From IMG/VR virus record IMGVR_UViG_3300037296_000055, positions 18,505 through 82,504 of that record: DNA of 64,000 nucleotides; one strand, written 5' to 3'. Below are positions 24,185-34,300 of this stretch, piece by piece. Below the pieces are notes generated by a model. That model was not told the origin of the DNA. It ran no database searches and saw only the letters and a list, made by a program, of their open reading frames with translations. The stretch is from a virus. A program made the translations under genes and the position numbers. The stretch's first letter is position 1; each line of letters starts with the position of its first letter.

Positions 24185-25282
24185 ATGGTTATCACCAACA
24201 CAGCCTTCCAAGACATCGAAGTCGCGATCACCGCGTATTCCGATGAGCAGTACACGGAAGCCCGTAAACTAAACTCCACCGGTCTGGTGTCCAGCTCTGC
24301 TGACATCGACACGACCATGGAGTCGTTCATCGGCCAAATGCGCTGGTACAAGACGATCGACGCGAACTTCAACACTCCGTCGCTCGTAACTCCAACTGAC
24401 GGTACCGTGACTGACGTCTCGACCGAAGTTGCCAAGTACATCAAGTCCATGCAGAGCTTCGGTGCTCGCCAGGTCAACCTGCAGAAGGTTGTTACCCAGG
24501 AAGATGGTCTTGAGAAAGTCGCACGTGACTTCTCCGAACTGCAATCGCAGAACGAAGACGCTGCTGTTAAAGCCGTCCTGACAGGCGTTGCTGGGGCTGA
24601 GACTGGCACTGGTATCACCGGTGGCATCGTCGGCTTCGACACTGAGGCCAACGCAACAACCGGTATGTTCGTGGACATGAACGCTGCTGGCGCTTACGGC
24701 GCTGTGGTTGCTTCTGCCGCTAACGGTCGTCGTTTGTTCGACAGCTCGGTCGCCGGTGCTGCTCGTGGCGAGCGTCTGTTCCGTGCCATCGGCATGGGCT
24801 TTAAAGACTATGAGCCTGATTGGGCTTACATGGTCACGACCCCTGAGACAATGGCTGACCTCCGTGCAGCTAACCTTGTGGACGACACGACCGTCACCGA
24901 CGGTAACCTGGAATTCGCAACCATCTTCGGTGGCAAGTTCCGTCTGATCCAGTCCCGCTGGAACCAGGGTGACTTCTCCTCGGCCAGCTCGCTGAACACC
25001 TACTCCAAGCGCACAACCTTCATCGTGAAGCCCGGTGCGATCGTCTGGAACCCAATCCAGCTGGAGATGCCTACCGAAATCGACCGGAATGCCAAAGCCT
25101 ATCTGGGCGGTGGTACGACCGAGATTTGGTACCGTTGGGGCTACGTCGCACACCCACGCGGCTATAGCTGGTCCGGCGCTGAGAACGTCTTCGCGAACCC
25201 TGCCTCCCTGGCAGCTGGCGCAAGCTGGGAGCGTAAGTACGACCCTCTGAACCTGTCGATCCTGCCAATCTTCCACTCCTAA
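24185..25282 (+). CDS. Major capsid protein
   Basis: A 365-aa protein in the canonical position after the scaffold, with a strong AAGGAA site. Family features include the GARQVNLQKVVTQEDGLEKV segment and the WNPIQLEMPTEIDRNAKAYL block, typical of HK97-fold capsids of this phage type. Codon choice shifts to TCG/GCA-type codons shared with the tail tube gene, suggesting very high expression. There is no N-terminal delta domain; the separate scaffold takes that role. Confidence 0.88.
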   Translation: MVITNTAFQDIEVAITAYSDEQYTEARKLNSTGLVSSSADIDTTMESFIGQMRWYKTIDANFNTPSLVTPTDGTVTDVSTEVAKYIKSMQSFGARQVNLQKVVTQEDGLEKVARDFSELQSQNEDAAVKAVLTGVAGAETGTGITGGIVGFDTEANATTGMFVDMNAAGAYGAVVASAANGRRLFDSSVAGAARGERLFRAIGMGFKDYEPDWAYMVTTPETMADLRAANLVDDTTVTDGNLEFATIFGGKFRLIQSRWNQGDFSSASSLNTYSKRTTFIVKPGAIVWNPIQLEMPTEIDRNAKAYLGGGTTEIWYRWGYVAHPRGYSWSGAENVFANPASLAAGASWERKYDPLNLSILPIFHS

Positions 25283-25299
25283 GCTCGAGGTGACCGACC

Positions 25300-25800
25300 A
25301 TGACTATCACACTGTTTGAGAACTCTTACGTGTCGGTCGCTGAAGCGGATGCTTACCTGAGCCCCGTGTCCACTCTCTGGAACTCAGCCACTCTCGAAGA
25401 GCAAGAACGCTTTCTCATTGTGGCTTCCAGGGAACTGGATGCTCTTCCTTGGTTAGGGACTTCTGTCTCTGACACACAGCCGATGGCTTGGCCTCGCCAG
25501 GACGTGGTGTATCATGACCGTAAACTCGGTCGGATCATCATGGTTCCTGACGGGACGCTCCCCCGTCCTGTGAAGGAGGCTCTGTTTAATCAGGTTCAGC
25601 ACTTGATGGCGTATCCTCAGCTGGTGACCATGTCACAACAGCAGGATTTCGAAAGCATCAAGGTTGGGCCGATTGAGATCGTGGACTCAGACTCGAACAC
25701 TGTTCGCTCTGTTCCTCGCATCCCCACCCGCTCCGTACACAGTCTGATCAAGGACTTCTTGTCACAAGGATCCTCTAACGTGTACTGGAGGGCGGGATGA
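25300..25800 (+). CDS. Head-tail connector (DnaT-like fold family)
   Basis: A 166-aa protein with the N-terminal block SYVSVAEADAYLS and the LAWPRQD-like segment MAWPRQDVVYHDR, typical of the connector family annotated as DnaT-like. It should sit below the portal as an adaptor. Its TGA overlaps the next ATG. Confidence 0.72.
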   Translation: MTITLFENSYVSVAEADAYLSPVSTLWNSATLEEQERFLIVASRELDALPWLGTSVSDTQPMAWPRQDVVYHDRKLGRIIMVPDGTLPRPVKEALFNQVQHLMAYPQLVTMSQQQDFESIKVGPIEIVDSDSNTVRSVPRIPTRSVHSLIKDFLSQGSSNVYWRAG

Positions 25801-26147
25801 GTCTCTCAATCGCCACGCTTGAAGCTGCCGTGAACTCCGCGTTTGCGGCGGCAGGAGAGTTGGTAAAGACCGCGCAGTTGGTGAACAAAGATCCTTCAGG
25901 CTTCAGCTGGACTCAACAAGAGCTCACTGATGCCCAGGAAACCCCCACCGGTGTCCAGGTCATCCTTTACGAACAGAAGAAGTTAGACGGCTCCGGAGCT
26001 ATGACCTCCGCAATCATCCGTTCCAACCAATACAACCCAAGTGTCTACAGCAAGATCATCATTGATGGTGTTACCTACGGTATCATCGACTATGTTGAGA
26101 GCGTTGTTGTGACCGAGCTGATATTGGAGCGCACGAATGCTGTCTGA
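25797..26147 (+). CDS. Head closure/neck protein, 116 aa
   Basis: A small beta-rich protein between the connector and tail-terminator positions. The C-terminal half (IIIDGVTYGIIDYVESVVV) resembles the barrel of head-closure proteins that gate DNA exit. The call rests mainly on gene order; sequence similarity is weak. It overlaps both neighbours. Confidence 0.6.
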   Translation: MSLSIATLEAAVNSAFAAAGELVKTAQLVNKDPSGFSWTQQELTDAQETPTGVQVILYEQKKLDGSGAMTSAIIRSNQYNPSVYSKIIIDGVTYGIIDYVESVVVTELILERTNAV

Positions 26148-26523
26148 AATCTATGAACGTCTAGGCCCATCACTCGACACAATTTCTGCGGTAGCCCCTG
26201 TGCTGCCTGCAGGGTACAACGGTGACCTTCAGTCTCCACCCTTCATCTACTTCAACCTGGTTGCCCCTAAGGGTGAGTTGCAAGGTTATGATGGCTCCGG
26301 CTCTCTTGAAGGTGTACTAACATTCGCGATCTATGCTGACAAGGGAACTCCTCATGGCTTTTTGCCCATTGTGGACGTTCTGGATCAACAGCTCACTAAT
26401 CGTACCTTCGGTCAACTAAAGACTTACATCCCTGGCTTCCAGGAACTAGGTCTGGACTCAGTGAACAAATCACTGCTTCGCTTTGACTGGGTGCTTCCCT
26501 TCAAATTCTTCGGAGAACCATAA
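26137..26523 (+). CDS. Tail terminator-like protein, 128 aa
   Basis: Position and size fit the tail terminator (lambda gpU-type) that caps the tail tube. It begins MLSEIYERLGPSLDTI and has a TFAIYADKGTPHGFLPIVDV segment like the strand-helix of these proteins. It overlaps the upstream gene by 11 bases and lies two bases before the tube gene. Confidence 0.6.
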   Translation: MLSEIYERLGPSLDTISAVAPVLPAGYNGDLQSPPFIYFNLVAPKGELQGYDGSGSLEGVLTFAIYADKGTPHGFLPIVDVLDQQLTNRTFGQLKTYIPGFQELGLDSVNKSLLRFDWVLPFKFFGEP

Positions 26524-26525
26524 TC

Positions 26526-27065
26526 ATGGCACTACAAACTTCCATTGGCGCAGGTACCTTTTCGGCCCTGACGTACGCAAACGTTGTCGTCCCGACGACT
26601 CTTCCCAGCTCGGCCGCTTCCTGGCAAGCGCTGTTCGCCACCATCGGCGACTTTACGGAGATCAAAGACATTCGCGAGATGCCGACTTTCGGTACTCCTG
26701 CGAACATCGTCAAGGTCCCACAGTTCGGCGTGGCTCAGTCCCTGTCGATCGGTGCTCAGTCCGACGCTCCTGACCTGGAGCTGACCCTGAACTACATCCC
26801 AAGCCGTTTCGCAATTGGTCAACAGATCAAGACCGACTTGGACTCGAAAGCCTCGCGTATCTTCCGCTTCTCGCTGCTGTACGCAAAGCCAACCAACCTG
26901 GCCGACGCAACGACCGGTATCGGTACTGTCCAGAACTCCTCGATCTACTTCGTAGGTAAGATGGAGTCGCTGCAGATCATGCCATCGCTGTCTGACTCGA
27001 ACACTGCCACTCTGGCTCTGTCGATCCAGTCCGACTTCTTCGGTCCATACACCGTCGACGCATAA
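26526..27065 (+). CDS. Major tail tube protein
   Basis: A 179-aa protein of the size and position of the siphovirus tail tube subunit. It is beta-rich and ends in a LALSIQSDFFGPYTVDA strand. Like the capsid gene it uses many TCG and CCA codons, consistent with high expression. It precedes the two tail chaperone frames. Confidence 0.75.
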   Translation: MALQTSIGAGTFSALTYANVVVPTTLPSSAASWQALFATIGDFTEIKDIREMPTFGTPANIVKVPQFGVAQSLSIGAQSDAPDLELTLNYIPSRFAIGQQIKTDLDSKASRIFRFSLLYAKPTNLADATTGIGTVQNSSIYFVGKMESLQIMPSLSDSNTATLALSIQSDFFGPYTVDA

Positions 27066-27092
27066 TCCCCTCACTGATGAGATAATTCCAAC

Positions 27093-27335
27093 ATGACAAC
27101 CCATATCCCCTTTACGCAGGCGTTCGTACTGGACGTCACGATGAAGAACATGAAGGGGGCGGTTGATCTTTCCATGCGAAAGACTGCCGCTCGCCTGATT
27201 GACTTCGCTGAAGACCAGGATAAGAAGATGGAGATCCTTGCGACGCTATCGTCCTTGGATCGTCTCCATAAGCTTCTTGCCGAAATTGAACAAAATAACC
27301 CCCACCTATTCCAGGATACCCACACACATGCGTAA
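27093..27335 (+). CDS. Hypothetical tail protein, 80 aa
   Basis: A small helical protein between the tail tube and the tail chaperone. It has charged helices (ARLIDFAEDQDKKMEILATL) and a His-rich end. The stop overlaps the next start by eight bases. It may be an extra chaperone or tube-associated protein; no family recognised. Confidence 0.6.
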   Translation: MTTHIPFTQAFVLDVTMKNMKGAVDLSMRKTAARLIDFAEDQDKKMEILATLSSLDRLHKLLAEIEQNNPHLFQDTHTHA

Positions 27336-27672
27336 GCTGCTTGCACAAGACCGTATCACCGTAGAAGTTCCTTTTCAGGGCGACACGCTGCAGGTCAAAG
27401 AACTCTCCGTGGCCGAGATCAAGACGTTCCAGAAGACTGTAAAGACTCTGAACGACGATAAGAAGGCCGACAACGAAGACAAGGCCCTGGGCACCCAGCG
27501 TGAGCTGATCCGCCTGGCCGTGGTCGACGCAAACGACATGACAGATGAAGAGCTGGACACGTTCCCTCTGAAAGCTCTGTCCGCACTGTGTAACCGCATT
27601 CTCGAAATCAACGGTCTGGCCTCAAACATGAATGACGAGCCTGACGCTGACGGAGAGGTGGGAAACGCCTAA
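27328..27672 (+). CDS. Tail assembly chaperone G-like
   Basis: A 114-aa protein starting at ATG 27328 inside the end of the preceding gene. The acidic helical product (VAEIKTFQKTVKTL, DEELDTFPLKALSALCNRIL) resembles the lambda gpG class that coats the tape measure protein. A GGGAAAC slippery heptamer near its end allows some ribosomes to continue into the -1 frame and make a longer G-T product. Confidence 0.75.
   Translation: MRKLLAQDRITVEVPFQGDTLQVKELSVAEIKTFQKTVKTLNDDKKADNEDKALGTQRELIRLAVVDANDMTDEELDTFPLKALSALCNRILEINGLASNMNDEPDADGEVGNA
27660..27666 (+). promoter_or_regulatory. -1 ribosomal frameshift site GGGAAAC
   Basis: Perfect XXXYYYZ heptamer placed in the correct phase (codons GGA AAC) six bases from the end of the G-like frame. 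After slippage reading continues as CGC CTA AGC AGC in the -1 frame, which is open to 27989. The lambda site is GGGAAAG, differing only in the last base. Confidence 0.85.
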
Positions 27673-27989
27673 GCAGCGAAGAGCTTGAGCTCTACGAGAT
27701 CGCTTTTGTGCTCAACCGTACAGTCTACGAAATTGAGCACGAAATGTCTAACAGAGAACTCCTCGGTTGGGTCGAATATTTTCGACGTCGACCTCCCGGC
27801 TGGAAGGACGATCAGCGTACCTCGATGATTGTCTCAGCTTTCGGCTCTAAGGCTAAGCCTGAGGAGCTGTTCCCTTCAATAGCTGCTATCAAGAAAGACC
27901 TAGAACGTAGCCAGAAGAAGAAGTCTGTAGCACAAGCGTTCATGGAGAAATTTGGCCATCTATTCCCACAATTGGAGCTGGAAGAATGA
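27666..27989 (+). CDS. Tail chaperone T extension (made by -1 frameshift)
   Basis: A -1 frame open from the slippery site, adding 107 residues to give a G-T protein of about 220 aa. The extension contains YEIEHEMSNRELLGWVEYFR and PPGWKDDQRTSMIV, blocks typical of the T part in lambda-like phages, which recruit tail tube subunits. A GTG at 27708 could start a free protein but has no good ribosome site. Confidence 0.8.
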   Translation, partial: RLSSEELELYEIAFVLNRTVYEIEHEMSNRELLGWVEYFRRRPPGWKDDQRTSMIVSAFGSKAKPEELFPSIAAIKKDLERSQKKKSVAQAFMEKFGHLFPQLELEE

Positions 27990-28315
27990 GTATACTCTCA
28001 GTCCGCTTCCGAGGGGACATCAAAGGCCAAGTCAGCAGAGAGCTCTCCGATAATCAGGAGAAGGAGCTGAAACAAGTTCAAGCAGAGTCCCTGCAATCAA
28101 TGATCGCTGCGACCCCTATTGATACAGGGGAAGCACGATCGAACTGGCGAGTTCAGGACATCGGTCCTGACGGTTTTACGCTGGTGAACGACTCACCCTA
28201 TATCGGTGTCCTCAATGCAGGGCACTCGGGTCAAGCACCCGCACGATTTATTGAAGGCGTTGCCCTACGTTACGGTAGAGCCTTCGGAACAATAGTCAAC
28301 TACTTCCGCTCGTGA
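27986..28315 (+). CDS. HK97 gp10-like tail completion/minor tail protein
   Basis: A 109-aa protein with the family signature TPIDTGEARSNWRV, then a Tyr-containing strand and LNAGHSGQAPARFIE. These proteins act at the tail tube-connector junction. Unusually it is placed after the chaperones. ATG overlaps the upstream stop (ATGA). A terminator follows. Confidence 0.7.
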   Translation: MSILSVRFRGDIKGQVSRELSDNQEKELKQVQAESLQSMIAATPIDTGEARSNWRVQDIGPDGFTLVNDSPYIGVLNAGHSGQAPARFIEGVALRYGRAFGTIVNYFRS

Positions 28316-28321
28316 GATAAC

Positions 28322-28360
28322 AGCCCCGTTATGACGTCTGTGTCACTTCGGGGCTTTTTT
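28322..28360 (+). terminator. Intrinsic terminator before the tape measure gene
   Basis: Stem AGCCCCG (28322-28328) with CGGGGCT (28349-28355), a 20-base loop and T run to 28360. It ends just 14 bases before the tape measure start, so it probably attenuates rather than stops transcription of the distal tail genes, giving less tape measure than tube. Confidence 0.7.
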
Positions 28361-28373
28361 ATGGAGTAAGTCC

Positions 28374-31300
28374 GTGGCAGTCACCATTGAATTCGACGCT
28401 AACGTACTCCCTGCACAGCGGGGAATACGAAACCTTGATCGTTCCATGGACACCCTCATGTCCTCGGCCAATAAAGCAACACGCTCTACTGGCAAGCTGA
28501 ACGACCTTAGTACCCTGAAAGCTCAGCGCTCTCTCGATACTATGAACAAATCTTTGAAGAGCATGGAGAAGCAAGCTTCTTCAACCAAACGTATGATGAT
28601 GGGCATGATTGCCAGCGTCGGTGCCGGTATGTCCGTCACAGCGCTCGCACGTACCGCCGACTCATACAAGAACATGACCAACAAGCTGATGTCCATGGGG
28701 CAATCCACCGGCGAAGCTCGGGATACTCTCCTGGACCTCTCTGACGTGGCAGCTCGTACCCGTACACCTCTGGCTGACATGGCCTCCCTGTATGCCAAGG
28801 CTTCCCTCGCAGCTAACGACCTCGGAGCCTCGCAGGCTGACATCATGCAGTTCACCGAGAACATCGGTAACGCCCTTGGTTCCTCCGGTACTTCCGCAAC
28901 CTCCGCAGCTGGCGCACTCTTGCAGCTGGGTCAGGCTCTGGGCGGTACTCTGGTTCAGGCCGAGGAATTCAACTCGATCCTTGATGGTTCGTTCGCCGTG
29001 GCTCAGGCCGCTGCTGACGGTATCGAAGCAGCTGGTGGCTCCGTTGCCAAGCTGAACCGTATGGTCAAGGACCAAAAAGTCACTCCCCAGATGCTCTATC
29101 AGGGCATCATGTCTCAGTCGGAACAACTTGCTGAGAAGATGGGTAAGACGACTTCCACCATCGGTCAAGCCTTTGAAGTTCTACGCAACCGCTGGACCCT
29201 GTTCATTGGTACTCTGGACCTCACCTATGGCGTGTCCACCGGTGTCTCCAACATCATTCTCAGGATCGCTGACGCGGTCAACTACCTCGCACGGAACATG
29301 GAGCTGATCGAGATCCCGATCAAGACGTTCCTGACCCTGCTCGCTGTCATCCCCCTCATGCTGGGCTTCATGGTCGTTGATCCGATCAAGGCCAAGATCG
29401 CAGAGATGCGGGAAGCCTTCGATAGCTTCCTGGGCGGTAACGGCATCAGCTTCGAGGGGCTGAAGTCTGCCTTCTCTAACCTGAAAGCCTCGTTCCCTGG
29501 CACGATGGACTTTGCCGGAAACCTGTTCAAGCAGCTCTGGGAAACCATCAAGCTCTACGGCGCTGGAATTGGCGACTCTGTCAAGGTACTTGGGGCCTAC
29601 GTCAAGTTCGAGTTCCAACAGCTCTGGGCGTCCTTCGCCCTGAAGTTCCCTGACTTCTCCATCAAGGTCAAGGAGTACGCCACCAAGACGGTCGAGTACG
29701 TCAAGTGGATGGTCGAGATGCTCAAGTCCCTTGCTGTGGGTGTCAAGGACTCCATCGGTGGGTTCTTCGCTGACATCGACTTCGACGCCGCCTTTGGTCT
29801 GGACGAAGGTGTCTTTGACTCCATCACCGGCAAGGTGACTTCCAAGGTCAAGGGTATCCGTGACGCCATCTCCGGTCTGTTCGGTCCTGCGCGTGAAGCG
29901 CCGAGAGGTAACTTCCTGGAAGTAATGGCTCAGCGGATCAAGGAGTCCAAGGAAGACCCTCTACTGCAGAAGTCCAACTTCATCAAGGACACGATCCTGG
30001 ATGCTACTGGCTTTTCCATCGGTGAGATCGAGAACGCTGAAGGTCTGGGCATCCAGATCGACAAAGTCCTTGGTAACGCTGAAGGCCAAACCAAAGTCCT
30101 GGACCTGATCTTTGACCGTAGTGGTGCCAAAGCTCGTCTGAACATGCTGCTGATCCAGAACGCTCTGATCTCGTTCGGTCAAGCCATCATCCACCCTATC
30201 AAGACCATTTCCGAGGGCTTCTCGAAAGCCTTCAACTCGACCGAGCGTGCCTTTGATACTGGCATGTTCGCCATCGGCATCAAGAACTTCGCAGAGTCCC
30301 TGCGTAACTTGTCTATCGCTTCCATCGTCATGACCCACTACAAAGAGTCCCTGCGGGCTCTGACCATGACCTTTGGCTCTTCTATCCGTGGTACCCTGGC
30401 CGTTCTTGGTCTGGTCGTCATGGGCATCATGCAGCTCCCTGGCCTGTTCGGTCACGTTCTGGCAACCCTGAAGGTTGTCGGCGAATACGTGGGCGAGATC
30501 CTGGGCGGTATCTGGGAAGGGTTCGCCCTCACAGACATCGGCGAGGCTGTCAAGGATAGCTTCAAAAGTGTCAAAGACTTCGGTGCTGATCTCCTGGACG
30601 CCATGGGTCTGGAGCGTCTGAAGGACGGCTTCAGGTCTGTCAAAGAAGCCATGGAGAACATCTTCGGTGACTTCTCCGGCACTGTCGGTATCACCAGCCT
30701 TGTTGCTCTGGGTTCTGCCCTGGCAATGGTGGTCTGGCGTACCGGTGCTCTGGGCATTGCCTTCAAGCAAGTCTCCCTGGGTGCTACCGCGCTGATGACC
30801 GGTAACTCTCTGCTGACCCGCTCCCTCCGGGGTGTGGCCAGTGGTTTCTTCCTCTGGATTTCTGTCTTCAACCTCCTACCTGACCTGATGCGCTTTGCCG
30901 CAAAGTTCTTGCCGGAAGAGATGGCAACGATCGTGAAGGACGCGGCTGAGGAACTGTCTGACTTTCCGATCCTGATCAAAGACCTGTTCCTGAAAGGCTT
31001 CAAGAACCTCGAAGATATCGAGTGGGGCGAAGTCGGAACTAACATCGCTGAGCAACTGTCCAAGGCCCTTCAGAAGGGTGCTGAGGCGCAGGGCTGGGTC
31101 GATGACCAAGGTCAGAAGATCTGGGAAAAGCTGATGAACTTTGATGGTCGGTCCGCGCTGGCCAACATCAAGGGCAAGCTGCGTAGCCTGTATCAGGGCA
31201 TCGTGAGCCTTGTCAAAGGTATCTTCTCGGTAATCACGTTCCCCGCAAAGATCTTCCAGTTCGATGCTAACGTTATCCTGGCTGCTGCTTCTGCTCTGGG

Positions 31301-34300
31301 TCTCTTGTTCATCAAGGGCTTCCGGGACGGTCTGCTGCGTGCTGCCAAGGTCACTATCGGTCTGGGCATCCTGCTTCCGATGTTTGACAGTGGCTCCATG
31401 CGTCGAGTGGTTTACGGCTATGCTTCTGGCATCGTCGGTATCCTGTTCGAAGCTCTGGGCAAAGAGTTCGAGTCGGTTGGCTGGGATGAAATGAACTCAC
31501 GGGTGCTTGACAAGATCCTGACTCCTCCGAAAGAGGGAGACACGATGGTTGGGAACTACATCCGTAAAGTCGGCAACATCATGAAGAACATCGGCGCTAC
31601 GCTGATCCTCTCCGTGATGGACAACCTGGGCTTCAGTGAAGAAACTGGCAACTGGGTGGCCGAACAGTTCTCCGGCTCCATCGGTGGTGGTCTTGTTCTG
31701 GGTGCAGCAATGCTCCTGTCCGGCACTGCTCGTGGTGTTATCTTCGGAAGTCTGAAAGCACTCTTCGGTGCCAAGATGATGAAGATGGCCTTCGAACACT
31801 GGGGCGACACTACTGAAGATGGTATGAAGCACTTCGCACGGGGTATCCGTGGTAGTGTGATCCGTCTGATCGGTGTTGCTGGAGGCATGCTAGGTTACGG
31901 TATCGGTCAGCACATCGCTGATCGTATGGACCTTAGCGGCGTCGAACGTATGTTCACTGTGGGTCTGTCCACTCTGTTGGGCTTCATCCTTCCGCAGATG
32001 TTCGGAACTGCTCTCTTCGGCATGATGGCAACCCGCTGGGCCGCTGTCATGGCTCGCTTCGCCACTTTCGGTGCGAGTTCCTTCGGCCAAGTTCTGGGTC
32101 GTATCTTCTCCCTCAAGGGCGCTGCTCTTGCTGGTGGTACGTTCCTGACTCTGGACGGTCTGTTCGGTGGAATGACCGGGCTCTCCGAGCAGATGGAGAA
32201 AGGCCTGTTCGCCGCAATCTCCATCGGTCTCGCAGGTGCTTCCCGCTTCATGCCTGACCTTCTGGGTCGTTGGTGGCGTCAAGTTGGTCTCTACATGTCC
32301 ATCAGCCTCTACGGCATGCTGGCACCTCTGGGAGCCGCTCTGCAACGTCAGCTCACAACCACTCTAGGTCGCGCATTCCTGAATGCGGGTCCTGCTCTAG
32401 GTTCCCTTATCGGTGGCGTGTTCCGAGGCCTAAACCTTGGCTCCGTGATCGGTATGATCATTGGTCAGAACCTCCAAGACGCAAGCATCGGTGACATCAT
32501 CCAACGGGTGCTGTATGCCACTGTTGCGGGTATGGTACTAGGTGCAGGCTGGAAGAAATCTCTGGCCCTGTCCGTGGTCTACGCAATCATCGAAGCGTGG
32601 AACAACCCTGAGATCCAGAACGCCGTTTCAGGTCTGGAAGGTATCCTGCAAGGGTTCCTGAACGAGATGGGCTTCGACGTTGAGCTCTCTGGCTTCACCA
32701 ACAACATCGGCATGACTATCACGGACGCGCTGTCCGAGAACAAGCTGGGTTCCTTCATCCTGAAGAACTGGCAGACCGTCTTGCCCGCAATGTTGAGCAG
32801 TGCAGTCCGTAAGATGTCCTTCCCCGCACTAGGGGCGGCGCTGCTTGACGGCTTGGCAAAGTCCTTCGTTGGTGACTCCAACCTCCCTGCTGAATTGCAG
32901 GCTGAGCTGGATGACGTCTTCTCTGACGCGACCCTTGCTATGGGTGTTGCTGGTACTGTTGGTACGGCTGTCGGTGGTCCATTCGTGGGCATCGGCATGG
33001 GTATTGCTGCTGGTATCATCACTGGCATGATGTCCTACTTCAACTCAGGTCTTCCTGGTTCCATGGTTTCCGACGCGATCGGTAACATGGTTGCCAAGGG
33101 CCTCCGTGGTACTATGGGCGATACTGTTGCGGACGCTATGCTCCGTGCAGGTAACCTGATGAACTCCGGGAAGGACGGTCCCGTCAATGACTATGAGCTG
33201 GCAATCCAGCCCTACATTGACCAAGACTACATCACTCCTGAGATCGAGGCCACCGCTAAGGCTGCGATGGAGGCTCTGCAAGCCACGCTTGACCGTCGCT
33301 CCGATGGCTACGCTGGTCTGGAAGTGTTCGACTCGATGGTCGCCAACCTGGCCACCACTCGTGCCGCGATCGAAGGGTTCACCAACGACATCGGCGCAAT
33401 GAATGCTGCTGCAGACCTTGCTGCTAGCCGGATTGCTGGTCTGGGTGAGAACCTTGCCGCTCGTCCTGCAACCTCAGACCGTCAGAGCGATCGTGCTAAT
33501 GACGTCCTGGGTGAGATCCAGCCTAAGGTTTCTCCGGACGCCTTCGCTGATCTTGTGCAGCAAGCCCTTGACGCTAAGCTGGAGATTGAGCAAGTCTTCA
33601 TCGACGCGTTGGACACGACCTCTATCACTACCGGGCTGGAGACTTCTGTCTCTGTTGCGGACATGACACCTGACACTTCTCCGATCACGAACGCGTTCGG
33701 TCAGATGTTCGGTGACTTGGCAACTCGCTCTATCGCTGAGGGCGCGGGCTTCGCTCGTAACCTTACCGATCCTCTGCCTCCTGCGATGCAGGGCGCGGCT
33801 GACTCTGCCATCAACATGGTCGAGACCTCTCTGAACAGCAACGCTCAGCGTCTTGGTCAGGACTTCGCCAACACCCTCGTGACTGGCATCAAGGGCGTCT
33901 TTGGTTCCACAACCATCGCGGCTCCGACCATCTCGGCCCCCAAGCTGAGCTATGGTGCAACGACCTCGAAGGCCCCTCCCGCAGGTGGTCGTCCGAGTGA
34001 GTTCTCCACAGGTGGTTCCGTCTTCGGCCCTGGCACAGGCACCTCCGACAGCATCCCCGCGCTGTTGTCCAACGGTGAGTTTGTGATCAATGCCAAGGAC
34101 ACTTCCAAGAACCTGGCTCTGCTGAAAGCGATCAACACCGGGAAAGACATCTCTCGGTTCGCTGCTGGAGGTATGGCCGGTCAACGTCGTCAGGTTGTAC
34201 AACGCTTCAAGACGGGCACTGATGAGCCTGCCAAGGCGAAGTACTCCTACACTGAGGACTTTGAAGGTCCGGCTGCTGGCTGGGCTGACTGGATCAGTGA

